In this document: positions 44,515 through 55,937 of the stretch, piece after piece
Position numbering within the stretch: position 1 is the stretch's first letter
Layout of the letters: the number at the start of each line of letters is the position of its first letter
Source of the DNA: an uncultured SAR86 cluster bacterium
Lineage (GTDB): Bacteria > Pseudomonadota > Gammaproteobacteria > Magnimaribacterales > AG-339-G14
NCBI GenBank assembly: GCA_902561325.1
Contig: CACEOL010000001.1
Coordinates: forward strand, 1-64,000
Reading direction: 5' to 3'
DNA: 64,000 bases
Made by a program: the position numbers and the translations under genes
Notes under the pieces: generated by a model
Told to the model about the DNA's origin: nothing
What the model saw: the letters and a program-made list of their open reading frames with translations, nothing else
Databases searched by the model: none

Positions 44515-45606
44515 ATGGATTTGAACAGTACAAAAGAACTGATTTCTGAAATAAAAAAAGGAAACATGGTTCTTTTAATGGATGATGAAGATCGAGAAAA
44601 TGAAGGTGATCTCATTCTTGCTGGTGAAAAAGTAAATCCAGAAAAAATAAATTTTATGGCGAAACATGCCAGAGGTTTAATCTGTTTGGCAATGAGCCAG
44701 AGCAAATGCGAGGCTTTAAACTTGAACCAAATGGTTAATGACAACAAGAGTGGTCACGGCACAGGCTTTACCGTTTCGATTGAAGCTGCTACAGGGATAA
44801 CAACTGGTATTTCGGCAGCCGATCGAGCTAGGACTATTGCAGTTGCTTCAAAAGCAAAAGCCAAAGCTAATGACATTGTCTCGCCTGGTCATATTTTCCC
44901 AGTTAGAGCAGTTCCAGGAGGAGTTTTATCTCGAACTGGTCATACTGAGGGAAGTACCGATTTATGTAGATTGGCAGGATTGACAGAATCAGCTGTTATT
45001 TGTGAGGTCATGAATGAAGATGGAACTATGGCTCGTAAAAAAGCCTTACTGGATTTTAGCCGAAAACATAACCTCAAGATTGGTACCATTGCTGATCTAA
45101 TTAACTATCGAATATTGAATGAAAAAACTGTTGAGAAAATTGATCAAAAATCAGTTAAGACAGAGTATGGAAAATTTAATCTAATCTTGTATAAGGATTT
45201 AATTTTTGATGAAACGCATTTAGTCCTCCAAAAAGGAAAAATTTCTAAAAATAGTCCGACTTTGGTAAGGGTTCAACAAAGTAATTTTTTTCATGATCTG
45301 CTAAACATCGATGAATTTGGTGCTAGATGGTCTGTGTCAGATTCTATGAAGAAAATTAATGAAGCAGGCAAAGGAATCATCCTGCTTATTGATGGGGAGA
45401 ATAAAAAACAAGATGAATTTAATGTAATAAAATCCTTTAAGAAAAAAAGGATTACTGCACCAAATAATGATCCAAGGCGAATTGGTATAGGGTCGCAAAT
45501 TCTAAGAGATTTGGGAGTTAAAAAGATTAAATTAATGGGCTCTGAAGTAAGATATCCTTCCCTGTCTGGTTTTGACTTAGAAGTAACAGAGTACTTAAAA
45601 AAATGA
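44515..45606 (+). CDS. ribB: 3,4-dihydroxy-2-butanone 4-phosphate synthase with degenerate GTP cyclohydrolase II domain
   Basis: A 363-residue fusion. The N-terminal RibB half (about 1-200) is intact: [37 protein letters not shown] and [16 protein letters not shown]. The C-terminal half has the outline of GTP cyclohydrolase II, but the region that should hold the three zinc cysteines (C-x10-C-x-C, in GSLRCDCG) reads [14 protein letters not shown] without any Cys. It therefore looks like the RibBX type: RibB active, cyclohydrolase dead. A functional ribA must lie elsewhere. It overlaps ribH by four bases. Confidence 0.9.
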   Translation: MDLNSTKELISEIKKGNMVLLMDDEDRENEGDLILAGEKVNPEKINFMAKHARGLICLAMSQSKCEALNLNQMVNDNKSGHGTGFTVSIEAATGITTGISAADRARTIAVASKAKAKANDIVSPGHIFPVRAVPGGVLSRTGHTEGSTDLCRLAGLTESAVICEVMNEDGTMARKKALLDFSRKHNLKIGTIADLINYRILNEKTVEKIDQKSVKTEYGKFNLILYKDLIFDETHLVLQKGKISKNSPTLVRVQQSNFFHDLLNIDEFGARWSVSDSMKKINEAGKGIILLIDGENKKQDEFNVIKSFKKKRITAPNNDPRRIGIGSQILRDLGVKKIKLMGSEVRYPSLSGFDLEVTEYLKK

Positions 45607-46055
45607 AAACTTCAAAAATTGATATAAATAAACCCTCTTCAGATTTGAGCCACGTCAAGGTTGCAGTAGTTAGCACTAACTGGAATGAAGAAATCATTAA
45701 GCCAATGCTTGAAGACTGTCTTTCTTCGCTTGAAGAATATAACTTAGAAAAGAAATCTTTTGTCGTTCCTGGAGCTTATGAATTGCCTTTTATGGCACAG
45801 GCTCTATGTAAAAACTACGATGCAATAATTTTACTTGGCTGCATTATCAAAGGAGAAACGCCGCATTTTGAGATTATTTCTCAAAGTATCAGCGATAAAG
45901 TTTTAGAAACATCTTTGGATAAAAATACCCCTATAATTTTTGGGGTCTTAACAACCAATAATGAAAGTGAAGCAGAGGAAAGAGCGGCATATAAAGGCTC
46001 TGAGTTTGCAATGTCAGCCCTAAGTGTTTTAGACACACTTAATAAGATAAAGTGA
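45603..46055 (+). CDS. ribH: 6,7-dimethyl-8-ribityllumazine synthase
   Basis: Penultimate enzyme of riboflavin synthesis, joining the RibB product with the RibD-pathway pyrimidine. It has 150 residues. VVPGAYELPFMAQAL, GCIIKGETPHFEII with the catalytic His, and FGVLTTNNESEAEERA are family motifs. It overlaps both neighbours by four bases (ATGA at ribB/ribH, GTGA at ribH/nusB). Confidence 0.95.
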   Translation: MKTSKIDINKPSSDLSHVKVAVVSTNWNEEIIKPMLEDCLSSLEEYNLEKKSFVVPGAYELPFMAQALCKNYDAIILLGCIIKGETPHFEIISQSISDKVLETSLDKNTPIIFGVLTTNNESEAEERAAYKGSEFAMSALSVLDTLNKIK

Positions 46056-46450
46056 AAGCCAGTCCATCGCCTACCAAAACAAGAGAATTGGTTATTCAGG
46101 CTCTGTATCAAAAAACTATTTCTGGGGATTCCAATACAAAAGTTTTAAAAGAACTTAAACAAACTCAAAAAAATTTTAATACCGACAAAGTTGCTGAAAT
46201 CGTTAAGGAAATAAAAGTCCTAGAACAAAAGTTTTTAGAAACCATAAGTAAATTTTCAAATATTCCTGCTTCAAGAATAGGCGAGATTGAATTATCTATT
46301 TTGTATTTAGCTTTGTATGAAATTTCACAATCTAAATTGGATAGGCCTATCATTATCAATGAGGCAATAAAGCTTGCAAAAAAATTTGGGCAAAATTCTA
46401 GTCACAAATTTATAAATGCAGTCTTAGATCAAGCAATCAGGAATATTTGA
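46052..46450 (+). CDS. nusB: Transcription antitermination factor NusB
   Basis: Binds BoxA of rRNA leaders with NusE. It has 132 residues, all helical, with RELVIQALYQ at the N-terminus and RPIIINEAIKLAKKFG...HKFINAVLD near the end, both typical. The start is a GTG at 46052 overlapping the ribH stop. The stop is one base from the convergent purA stop. Confidence 0.93.
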   Translation: MKASPSPTKTRELVIQALYQKTISGDSNTKVLKELKQTQKNFNTDKVAEIVKEIKVLEQKFLETISKFSNIPASRIGEIELSILYLALYEISQSKLDRPIIINEAIKLAKKFGQNSSHKFINAVLDQAIRNI

Positions 46451-46451
46451 A

Positions 46452-47723
46452 TCATCTAACAATAGTGCTTTGATCGTCAGGTCCAGTGGAAATAATTTTT
46501 ACAGGTACCTCGCAGATATTTTCTATGTAAGAAATAAAATCTTTTGCCTCTGTTGGCAGTTCTTCATATTTAGTTAAATTTTTTGTTGGAGATTTCCATC
46601 CCGAAAGAGTCTCATAAATAGGTTTGACGTTCTCCAGGTTCATGCACTCTCCAAAAATAGCCTCAGCGTTATCATCATATGCCTTACATATTTTAATTTC
46701 TTCAAGTCCATCAAGTACATCAATTTTTGTAAGACAAAGTCCTGAGATACTATTTGTTTGAATAATTCTATTCATGAGAACCGCATCAAACCATCCACAT
46801 CTTCTTGGTCTACCTGTAGTTGCTCCGACCTCTCCACCTGTTTTAGCAATATATTCTCCAAGCTCATCATAAATTTCTGTTGGCATTGGTCCTTCTCCAA
46901 CTCGAGTAACATATGCTTTTACTACTCCTAAAATATTTCCTACATCTAAAGGTCCACAGCCTGCTCCAGCTGCTATGCCGGATGGTGAACAATTGCTTGA
47001 AGTTACAAATGGATAAGTTCCTTGATCAATATCTAATAAGGCTCCTTGAGCGCCTTCGAACAAAACCGATTTTTCTTCTGAGTTAATTTTTTTTATCAGC
47101 ATGGATACATCTGCCAACATAGGTTGTATTTTCTCTCCATAAGCTAAGTTTTCATCAATTAATTGATTTAAAGACAAAGCTTCTTTTCCAAAAAATTTCT
47201 CAATCGTAAAATTGTAAAAGTCTAAGGTTTCTTCTAATAATGGTCTAAGTTGATTTTCATTAAGAGTATCAACAACTCTTATTGCCCTTCTGGCAACTTT
47301 ATCCTCATATGCTGGACCTATTCCTCTTAAAGTAGTACCAATGGTTTTTTGACTATTAGATTTTTCCTTATAAAAATCTATCAACTGATGGTATGGCTGA
47401 ATCAAAACACAAGCAGGGCTGATTTTTAGTCTATCGGTTATACCAGAAGTAATATTGCTAATTTCATCTATTTCCGAAAAAAGAGCTTCATACGAAACGA
47501 CCACACCTTTTCCAATCAAAGATAATGAATCTTTGTGACAAATTGACGAGGGAAGCAAATGAAGAACGATTTTTTTTCCATCTATAATTAAAGTATGACC
47601 AGCATTATGTCCACCTTGATATCTGCAGGCAGCTCCAAAATTACTTGCTAGAAAATTTACAATTTTTCCCTTTCCTTCATCTCCCCATTGCAATCCTAAA
47701 ATAGCTGTATTCGAAAAGGTCAT
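46452..47723 (-). CDS. purA: Adenylosuccinate synthetase
   Basis: First step from IMP to AMP, GTP-dependent. It has 423 residues. LGLQWGDEGKGKIVNFLA with the catalytic Asp, GGHNAGHTL, IGTTLRGIGPAYEDK, EGAQGALLDIDQGTYPFVT and GATTGRPRRCGWFDAV are complete. The start overlaps hisZ by four bases, the hisZ-purA pair being normal in gammaproteobacteria. Confidence 0.97.
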   Translation of the reverse strand: MTFSNTAILGLQWGDEGKGKIVNFLASNFGAACRYQGGHNAGHTLIIDGKKIVLHLLPSSICHKDSLSLIGKGVVVSYEALFSEIDEISNITSGITDRLKISPACVLIQPYHQLIDFYKEKSNSQKTIGTTLRGIGPAYEDKVARRAIRVVDTLNENQLRPLLEETLDFYNFTIEKFFGKEALSLNQLIDENLAYGEKIQPMLADVSMLIKKINSEEKSVLFEGAQGALLDIDQGTYPFVTSSNCSPSGIAAGAGCGPLDVGNILGVVKAYVTRVGEGPMPTEIYDELGEYIAKTGGEVGATTGRPRRCGWFDAVLMNRIIQTNSISGLCLTKIDVLDGLEEIKICKAYDDNAEAIFGECMNLENVKPIYETLSGWKSPTKNLTKYEELPTEAKDFISYIENICEVPVKIISTGPDDQSTIVR

Positions 47724-48679
47724 ATTTTTTGATTTAATTTGGTAAGTGAAGAAACATTAATATCAAAACCAATTGCCTCTCGAACAATATTATTTTGGAT
47801 ACTTTTGTATTGTCCACCTTTTGCAATGGAAAAACCAAATCCAAAAACATGAACCGAAAATACCAATCCAGAGTGATAATCAAATCCTGGAAAATCTGAA
47901 AAATCCAAATGATAGTCAGTTGAGGAAGGTAAATTTTTAATTATTTTTTCTATTTTTCTTGCAGAATCTTGAAAAATTTTATTTTTATGTTTCTTTAAAT
48001 ATTTAAGACATTCAATTTTGCCGTTAACTGCCATAAGTTTTTTTATCTCCAATAAGCTTTTTTTATTTAAGCCTTTAGAATTAAAAAATTCTTCTAGATC
48101 TGTTTTGGATTTAGATGAGATGATTTTTTTAAGCAATTTATTATCATTGAAAGATAAACTAAGGCCGTTTAAAAGTTCTGCCATTGGTTCTGTTCTACCC
48201 AACGAAATAGTCAATTTGTATTTTCCAGCTTTTTTTAAGCTAAGTAACATAAGTTTTATGAGATCTATTTCATCGGAAATTGAAATTTTTCCAAATATTT
48301 CTACTCCTGTTTTATAAGCTATTTTTGATTTTGTTAAAGAATCTTTAGTCTTTCTCAAAGTTTCTCCAAAATAACAATATTTCTTTTTGTTTTTAGTGCC
48401 TTGTTGGAGATCAATTCTTGCTATTTGTTGAGAGATATCAGGTCTTATAGAAATATTTTTTAAATTTTCGTCGGAAAAACTGTATGCATAATCCTTGAGA
48501 GAAGCATTAGCATTTCCACCAATAACCTCAGAAAATTCAATCAAAGAAGGGATAACAAGTTCGCAGTTGTTTTTGTAAAAATAATTTAGAAATATCGAGC
48601 GAAGGTTTTCAAGTTCTTTGGCTTTAACACCTACAAAATCTTCCGTTCCATCTGGAAGACCGGAGTTGGACGTAGACAT
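47720..48679 (-). CDS. hisZ: ATP phosphoribosyltransferase regulatory subunit
   Basis: A class II aminoacyl-tRNA synthetase-like paralogue of HisRS that partners short-form HisG. It has 319 residues, shorter than the roughly 390 usual, the loss being at the C-terminal end. LPDGTEDFVG at the start, ISIRPDISQQIARI (the synthetase-like motif 2 region) and FDYHSGLVFSVHVFGFG toward the end support the family. It follows hflC, in the conserved hflK-hflC-hisZ-purA order. Confidence 0.87.
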   Translation of the reverse strand: MSTSNSGLPDGTEDFVGVKAKELENLRSIFLNYFYKNNCELVIPSLIEFSEVIGGNANASLKDYAYSFSDENLKNISIRPDISQQIARIDLQQGTKNKKKYCYFGETLRKTKDSLTKSKIAYKTGVEIFGKISISDEIDLIKLMLLSLKKAGKYKLTISLGRTEPMAELLNGLSLSFNDNKLLKKIISSKSKTDLEEFFNSKGLNKKSLLEIKKLMAVNGKIECLKYLKKHKNKIFQDSARKIEKIIKNLPSSTDYHLDFSDFPGFDYHSGLVFSVHVFGFGFSIAKGGQYKSIQNNIVREAIGFDINVSSLTKLNQKI

Positions 48680-48685
48680 TTTTAT

Positions 48686-49570
48686 TTATTCAGATTTTTT
48701 GCCTTTAGAACTATCGAGGTACTTAAAAAAATCGCTGTCGGGATCAATGAGTAGTACATCGGATTTGTTTTCAAAAGTAGATTGATAAGCTTTTAAACTT
48801 CTGGTGAATTCATAAAATTCTGGGTCCTTATTATAAGCATCTGCATAAATACCGGTTGCTTTGGCATCCCCATTTCCCCTGAGTTCTTCTGCTTTTTTAT
48901 AAGCTTCAGCAAGAATAATTGTTCTTTCACGATCTGCATTTGCGCGAATACCTTCTGCTATTTCTGTACCTTGAGCACGAAGTTCTTGAGCAAGTCTTTC
49001 TCTTTCGGTTCTCATTCTGTTATAAACAGATTCATTTACTTCTGTTGGTAATTCAATTTTTTTAACTCGTACATCTAAAACTTCGATACCAAGTTCACCA
49101 GCTGCTACAGTATTTAAATCGGTAGTCAAAATATTCATCAATTCATCTCTTTCGCCAGAAACTACTTCTTGGACAGTTCTAGTACCAAATTGGTTCCTAA
49201 GACCTTCATCTACCCTCTGGGTCAATAAGGTTCTCATTGCACTCAACTGTCCTCCAGATGAAGTTATATAAAACTGTTCATTATTTGTAATACGCCATTT
49301 AACAAAAGCATCAACAATAAGCCTCTTCTTTTCTGCTGTGAAATAAGGCTGTGGCAAAGCATCTAGAGTTAAAACTCTCGAATCAAATTTTTTAACTGTA
49401 TGATAAATCGGGACTTTAAAATGTAAGCCAGGATTGATTTCTGGCTCCACAATTTCTCCAAACCTAAGCAAGATTGCAGTTTGTTTATCGTTTACTATGT
49501 AAATGGCATTGCTAAGAATAACTATAAGGATTAGCGCAATAATTCCTATATTTAAATTTAATGACTTCAT
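48686..49570 (-). CDS. hflC: Protease modulator HflC
   Basis: SPFH-domain membrane protein that with HflK forms a cage around FtsH. It has 294 residues with an N-terminal signal anchor (NIGIIALILIVILSNAIYIV), the SPFH/band 7 domain with RFGEIVEPEINPGLHFKVP, and helical RAQGTEIAEGIRANADRERT. One base separates it from hflK upstream. Confidence 0.95.
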   Translation of the reverse strand: MKSLNLNIGIIALILIVILSNAIYIVNDKQTAILLRFGEIVEPEINPGLHFKVPIYHTVKKFDSRVLTLDALPQPYFTAEKKRLIVDAFVKWRITNNEQFYITSSGGQLSAMRTLLTQRVDEGLRNQFGTRTVQEVVSGERDELMNILTTDLNTVAAGELGIEVLDVRVKKIELPTEVNESVYNRMRTERERLAQELRAQGTEIAEGIRANADRERTIILAEAYKKAEELRGNGDAKATGIYADAYNKDPEFYEFTRSLKAYQSTFENKSDVLLIDPDSDFFKYLDSSKGKKSE

Positions 49571-49571
49571 A

Positions 49572-50714
49572 CTATCTTCTGTCTTGTCTTCTTCTTAATT
49601 CTTCAATAACTCGATCAGTAATCTCTTGAATATTTGATCCAAGGGTAGTTGGCGCTGTAGATGATGGAGCGTCGTCTCGAGATCGTCTGTTAGGATCCAG
49701 TGAAGCTGCTGCAATTTGATCTAAAGGCAAATATAAGATGTTGTTTCCTTCTTTAACATCAATCATAACCTTGGTGCTGTTGTTCATAACAGATTGAACT
49801 GCATCCAAATATAATCTTTGTCTTGTTACTTCTGGAGATTTTGAATATTCAACTAGTAGTTGATCAAATCTTGATGCCTCACCTTCAGCTTCAGATATTA
49901 CTTTTTGTTTATATCCTTCAGCATCTTCAACGGCTCTTTTAGCCTCACCTCTTGCTATTGGTACAACCTCATTTGCATAAGTCTCAGCTTCGTTTCTAAG
50001 TCTTACTTCGTCTTCCCTTGCTTTCACAACATCGTCAAAAGCTTCTTTAACTGCATCCGGAGGTCTAGATTCTCTAATTGAGACAGCAACGACTTCAATT
50101 CCAGTCCTGTAAGTGTCTAATCTAGTTTGCAATCTAGACTTAACATCCATGGCTATTTGCTCCCTACCTACTGTAAGGGTGCTGTCCATGGTAGTACTTC
50201 CAACAACATGTCTTAACTCTGCCTCAGAAGCTTGAGCTAAACTATCTTCAGGAGCCGAAGCTTCAAGAAGAAAAAATACCGGATTGGATCTTTTGTATTG
50301 AACTGCAACCTCAACGTTTACAATATTTTCATCTTTTGTAAGCATTGAAGAATTAGTGGTATGAGTGAATAGTTTTTCGGTATTCACTATAAATCTGTTA
50401 TCAATGAATGGAGGATTCCAATGAATCCCTGGTCCTTTGGTAGTTGAATATTTTCCAAATCTTAAAATTACTGCCTCTTCTTGTGCATCAACCGTATAAA
50501 TACCAAACGCTGAATATAAAAGTACTACAGCGATTAAAACCGAAGGTAGAATTTTTTTGATACCTCCGCCACCATCTCCTGAACCGCCGCCGAAGATTGA
50601 ATTAATTTGAGCTCTAAATTTTTTGATTAGTTCATCAATATCTGGGGGAGGATTATTATTCCTTCCCCATGGATCTCTCGAACCATTATTATTTCCTTGA
50701 TCATTCCATGACAT
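49572..50714 (-). CDS. hflK: Protease modulator HflK
   Basis: Partner of HflC in regulating FtsH, 380 residues. The N-terminus is typical (SWNDQGNNNGSRDPWGRNNN, Pro/Gly-rich cytoplasmic part), then one membrane helix around residues 57-75, the SPFH domain (VILRFGKYSTTKGPGIHWN) and an Ala/Glu-rich coiled coil. In other gammaproteobacteria hfq and hflX lie between miaA and hflK; here only 36 bases separate the genes. Confidence 0.95.
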   Translation of the reverse strand: MSWNDQGNNNGSRDPWGRNNNPPPDIDELIKKFRAQINSIFGGGSGDGGGGIKKILPSVLIAVVLLYSAFGIYTVDAQEEAVILRFGKYSTTKGPGIHWNPPFIDNRFIVNTEKLFTHTTNSSMLTKDENIVNVEVAVQYKRSNPVFFLLEASAPEDSLAQASEAELRHVVGSTTMDSTLTVGREQIAMDVKSRLQTRLDTYRTGIEVVAVSIRESRPPDAVKEAFDDVVKAREDEVRLRNEAETYANEVVPIARGEAKRAVEDAEGYKQKVISEAEGEASRFDQLLVEYSKSPEVTRQRLYLDAVQSVMNNSTKVMIDVKEGNNILYLPLDQIAAASLDPNRRSRDDAPSSTAPTTLGSNIQEITDRVIEELRRRQDRR

Positions 50715-50750
50715 GAGAACATTCTAAGTTGTTAAAAGGAATAATGGAAT

Positions 50751-51659
50751 TCAATTTTTGATGATAGATAGAATCTTCATAACCTTATCATCTTCATCTG
50801 AAAAAAATGTTTTATCCAGATTAAATTTTTTAAGCCAAGTTATTTGTCTTTTAGCAAGCTGATAAGTCGCATTAGTAGCTAACTCAATCATTTCTTCATA
50901 GGAAGTTTTGCTGAAAATAAAGTCAACTACTTGTTTGTAACCTACCGTTTCTAGAACTCTTATTCTCTCTCCATCTTTATGTTTCAGTATATTTTTTGTT
51001 TCTTCAATTAAACCCAATTCAAGCATTTTCTCAAATCTTTCTTTCAATTCATTTTTAAATGTTTTTTTGCATCTAGGTATAACTGCAAAAGAGTATTTTT
51101 GATAATCCTCAATTACACTCTTCTCGTTCAAGTTCTTCAATTTACTAAAAGCAGTTTTGGAAAAATGATTTACCTCTAATGCTCTCAGTATTCTTTGTGA
51201 GTCGGTATCTTTTATAGTTTTTGCTGCCTCAGGATCAATTTCTTCTAGTCTTTTATGCATCAATTTCCATCCTTTGTTTTTTGCCTCTTTTTCTAGTTCT
51301 TCTCTAAACTGCTCATTCTTTTCTGGTAATTTTGAGATGCCATTCAAGAGAGAATAAAAATACATCATGGATCCGCCAACAAATATAAAGTTTGCTTCAG
51401 AATTAAAAATCTCATTAGAAACTTCATTTAGAAAATCCTTAACCGAAAAATTTTCTTCAAGATCTAAAATATTTATTAGCCCATGATGAATATCATCTAA
51501 GACTTTTTGATTGGGTTTGCTACTGCCGATATTTGCACCTTTGTATACCTGAACTGAATCAACGCTAATTATTCTAGATGGTAATTGTTTGTTTATTTCT
51601 ATCGCTAGCTCAGTCTTACCACAATGAGTAGGACCTAAAATAGAAATTGCTTTCTTCAT
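50751..51659 (-). CDS. miaA: tRNA dimethylallyltransferase
   Basis: Adds a dimethylallyl group to A37 of tRNAs reading UNN codons, using DMAPP from the isoprenoid route. It has 302 residues. P-loop LGPTHCGKTEL (residues 8-18), SVDSVQVYKGANIGSSKP, and DTDSQRILRALEV are landmarks. The order miaA-hflK-hflC matches the gammaproteobacterial operon with two genes missing. Confidence 0.94.
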   Translation of the reverse strand: MKKAISILGPTHCGKTELAIEINKQLPSRIISVDSVQVYKGANIGSSKPNQKVLDDIHHGLINILDLEENFSVKDFLNEVSNEIFNSEANFIFVGGSMMYFYSLLNGISKLPEKNEQFREELEKEAKNKGWKLMHKRLEEIDPEAAKTIKDTDSQRILRALEVNHFSKTAFSKLKNLNEKSVIEDYQKYSFAVIPRCKKTFKNELKERFEKMLELGLIEETKNILKHKDGERIRVLETVGYKQVVDFIFSKTSYEEMIELATNATYQLAKRQITWLKKFNLDKTFFSDEDDKVMKILSIIKN

Positions 51660-51708
51660 GTTTTTTTGGTTTTATTTTAGGATATTTAGAGTTTAATGGG
51701 AGATAAAG

Positions 51709-53720
<2,012 letters not shown>

Positions 53721-53755
53721 TTATTAGGAAGTTACAAAAACAACCTAAACTAAAG

Positions 53756-54988
53756 TTATAAAGGAAGATATTCAAATGCTCTCGAAGATGCTCCTTGTCT
53801 TTCCTTCAAATAACTTTCTGTTTTTTCTAAGATTCTATCTGGGGTTGAAGACAATTGCTTTTTCCAGATATCTTTTATTTCCTCAGCTGAATTAGCAACT
53901 TCTAGTATCTCCATAGTTATAAGATCTTCTGCAATTTCTTGAAAATTATAAAAGCTCTTTCCAGAGGATATTGGAAGGGAAAACTTTACAGCCTCTAAGA
54001 AATTTTGACCTCCTCGAGGGATTAAGCTTCCTCCTATAAAAGCAATATCTGCTTTAGAAAATAAACCTTCCAAATGCCCAATTTCATCTATTAGATTTAT
54101 TTTTTTTGAATAATCTATTTTCAATTCATTTTTAGAAAATAAAGATGGATTCATTCCAGATTTTTTTATTTCTTTATAAATTTTTGAAACTCTTTCAGGA
54201 TGTCTTGGAGCAATGACTAAAATAATATCTTCTTTGTTAAGCAATTTAAAAGCCTGCACCAAAATCTTTTCTTCAGGTTCATGCGTACTAGCGCAAATGA
54301 TTAATTTTTTCTTTTCCTTGTTGTCATTAAATTCTTTTTTTTCGCCTAATAAAGATATGGAGTCAAACTTGAAAGAATAGTCTTTTACAATTCTATCTTT
54401 CTCTATACCAAGTTCTATAAATCTTTTTTTATCATGAATTCCTTGGCAAATTGTAAAATCCAACTTAGAAAAAATATCGTCAAGAATAGGTAGAAAAGAT
54501 TTGTATCTCTTAAATGACTTTTCCGACATTCTTCCATTTACCAGAAAAACTTTTCTATGTTGTTCATTTAAAAGATTTATGAGATTGGGCCATATTTCCG
54601 TTTCTAGAATAAAGGTGATTTCCGGCTGCCAAATTTTTAAAAAACGGTTTATACATATTTTTAAATCAAAAGGCATATATTGATGAAAAACAGAATTACC
54701 ATAAAGACTTTTAATAGTTGCTGATCCTGTTTGAGTGGTACAGGTAATTAATATTTGATGGTGTGGAAATCTTCTTTGAATTTCTTCAACAAATTTTCTA
54801 CTTGCAAGTACTTCGCCAACAGATACAGCGTGAATAAGGATAATTGGTTTAGAGCCTTTTTCACCTTTATAAAAGGATAGCTTTTCTAAAAATCTCGATA
54901 ACTTTTCACCATATCTTAAAGATTTATAAATGCTCCTTAAAAAGATTAGAGGGAAAATTATTGTGAAAATTAAATTATAAATTCTCAT
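53756..54988 (-). CDS. waaA: 3-deoxy-D-manno-octulosonic acid (Kdo) transferase
   Basis: GT30 enzyme adding Kdo to the lipid A precursor at the inner membrane. It has 410 residues, an N-terminal hydrophobic anchor (NLIFTIIFPLIFLRSIY), HAVSVGEVLASRKFVE, the signature FILETEIWPNLI and a C-terminal GGSLIPRGGQNFLEA. With the adjacent acyltransferase this is a small lipid A region; the pair is divergent. One or two Kdo residues cannot be told apart by eye. Confidence 0.93.
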   Translation of the reverse strand: MRIYNLIFTIIFPLIFLRSIYKSLRYGEKLSRFLEKLSFYKGEKGSKPIILIHAVSVGEVLASRKFVEEIQRRFPHHQILITCTTQTGSATIKSLYGNSVFHQYMPFDLKICINRFLKIWQPEITFILETEIWPNLINLLNEQHRKVFLVNGRMSEKSFKRYKSFLPILDDIFSKLDFTICQGIHDKKRFIELGIEKDRIVKDYSFKFDSISLLGEKKEFNDNKEKKKLIICASTHEPEEKILVQAFKLLNKEDIILVIAPRHPERVSKIYKEIKKSGMNPSLFSKNELKIDYSKKINLIDEIGHLEGLFSKADIAFIGGSLIPRGGQNFLEAVKFSLPISSGKSFYNFQEIAEDLITMEILEVANSAEEIKDIWKKQLSSTPDRILEKTESYLKERQGASSRAFEYLPL

Positions 54989-55037
54989 TAAGTGACGATT
55001 TTCTTATTTGTGCTATGAATAAGCAAATCGAAAAAAG

Positions 55038-55043
55038 TATAAT
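55038..55043 (+). promoter_or_regulatory. Putative -10 element for the lipid A acyltransferase gene
   Basis: A perfect TATAAT exactly nine bases before the ATG at 55053, with no ribosome binding site between. This is the same geometry as at ubiG and the cupin gene and predicts a leaderless message. No good -35 hexamer is visible. Confidence 0.4.
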
Positions 55044-55052
55044 CATTTCCAA

Positions 55053-55937
55053 ATGGAAACTCTTTTAAAAATTTTTCTCAGGCTTTTAAGCTTTATTCCC
55101 TTTAAATTCCAAATGTTCCTTGGAAAACTGCTAGGTAAACTTTTATATAAAGTTTTAAAAAAAAGAAGAAAAGTTGTTGCTTGGAATATACACAAGTGTT
55201 TTCCGGACATGAATAAAAAGGAAGTAGAAAGGCTTGCAAGAGATAATTTTTCTCGAATAGGTCAGGCTATTTTCGAAATATGTAATTCTTACTACTGGTC
55301 AGACAAAAAATTTAAAAAAAAGATTAAAAATATTGAAGAATTTGAAAAAAAAATAGAAGCAATTAAAAACTCTAATAACCTCTTACTTGTTCCTCACACT
55401 GCCAATGTGGATTTCGTTGTAAGAGCTCCAGCGCTCTTTCTAAAAGTAAATGGGATGCAAAGATCTGCAGAAAATAAACTTTGGGATAAGATAATGACGG
55501 ATGGAAGAAACAAATTTGTGGATCAAATTTTTTTGCCAAACGAAGGTAAAAAACTTCTTAAAAGTCTAAGTCAGGGTGAATCTGTCCTCTATGCACCTGA
55601 TCAAGATTATGGTTACAAAAATTCAATCTTTATAGATTTTTTTAATCATAAAGCTTTAACTGTTGTTTTTCCTTCGGTGTTAGTCAAAAGAACAAACTGC
55701 AAAGTATTTTTATTGACTTTAGTGAAAGAAAATGGAGCTTATCTGGCGGATCTAAAGGAATTGATGCTAAAAGGGTTAGATTTTGAAGATGATTTAAGAA
55801 TTATTAATTCTGCAATAGAAAATTTTGCCCAGAGTAATAAGCAGGAGTATTACTGGATACACAGAAGATTTAAAAATCGTCCAGAAGGTGAAGATAAATT
55901 TTACCCAGATGATGCTCTAAGAGAATATTGGTTATAA
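55053..55937 (+). CDS. LpxL/LpxM-type lipid A acyltransferase
   Basis: A 294-residue membrane-bound acyltransferase of the lysophospholipid acyltransferase superfamily, most like the LpxL/LpxM lauroyl or myristoyl transferases that add secondary chains to Kdo-lipid A. An N-terminal hydrophobic part (LLKIFLRLLSFIPFKFQMFL) is followed by the catalytic H-x4-D in VPHTANVDFV (near residue 115) and APDQDYG. The opposite strand carries waaA next door, which fits. It overlaps the 3' end of panC by six bases. LpxL versus LpxM is undecided. Confidence 0.86.
   Translation: METLLKIFLRLLSFIPFKFQMFLGKLLGKLLYKVLKKRRKVVAWNIHKCFPDMNKKEVERLARDNFSRIGQAIFEICNSYYWSDKKFKKKIKNIEEFEKKIEAIKNSNNLLLVPHTANVDFVVRAPALFLKVNGMQRSAENKLWDKIMTDGRNKFVDQIFLPNEGKKLLKSLSQGESVLYAPDQDYGYKNSIFIDFFNHKALTVVFPSVLVKRTNCKVFLLTLVKENGAYLADLKELMLKGLDFEDDLRIINSAIENFAQSNKQEYYWIHRRFKNRPEGEDKFYPDDALREYWL

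Noticed and set aside
44515-45606. Fully bifunctional RibBA
   Set aside because: The cyclohydrolase half lacks all three zinc-binding cysteines.
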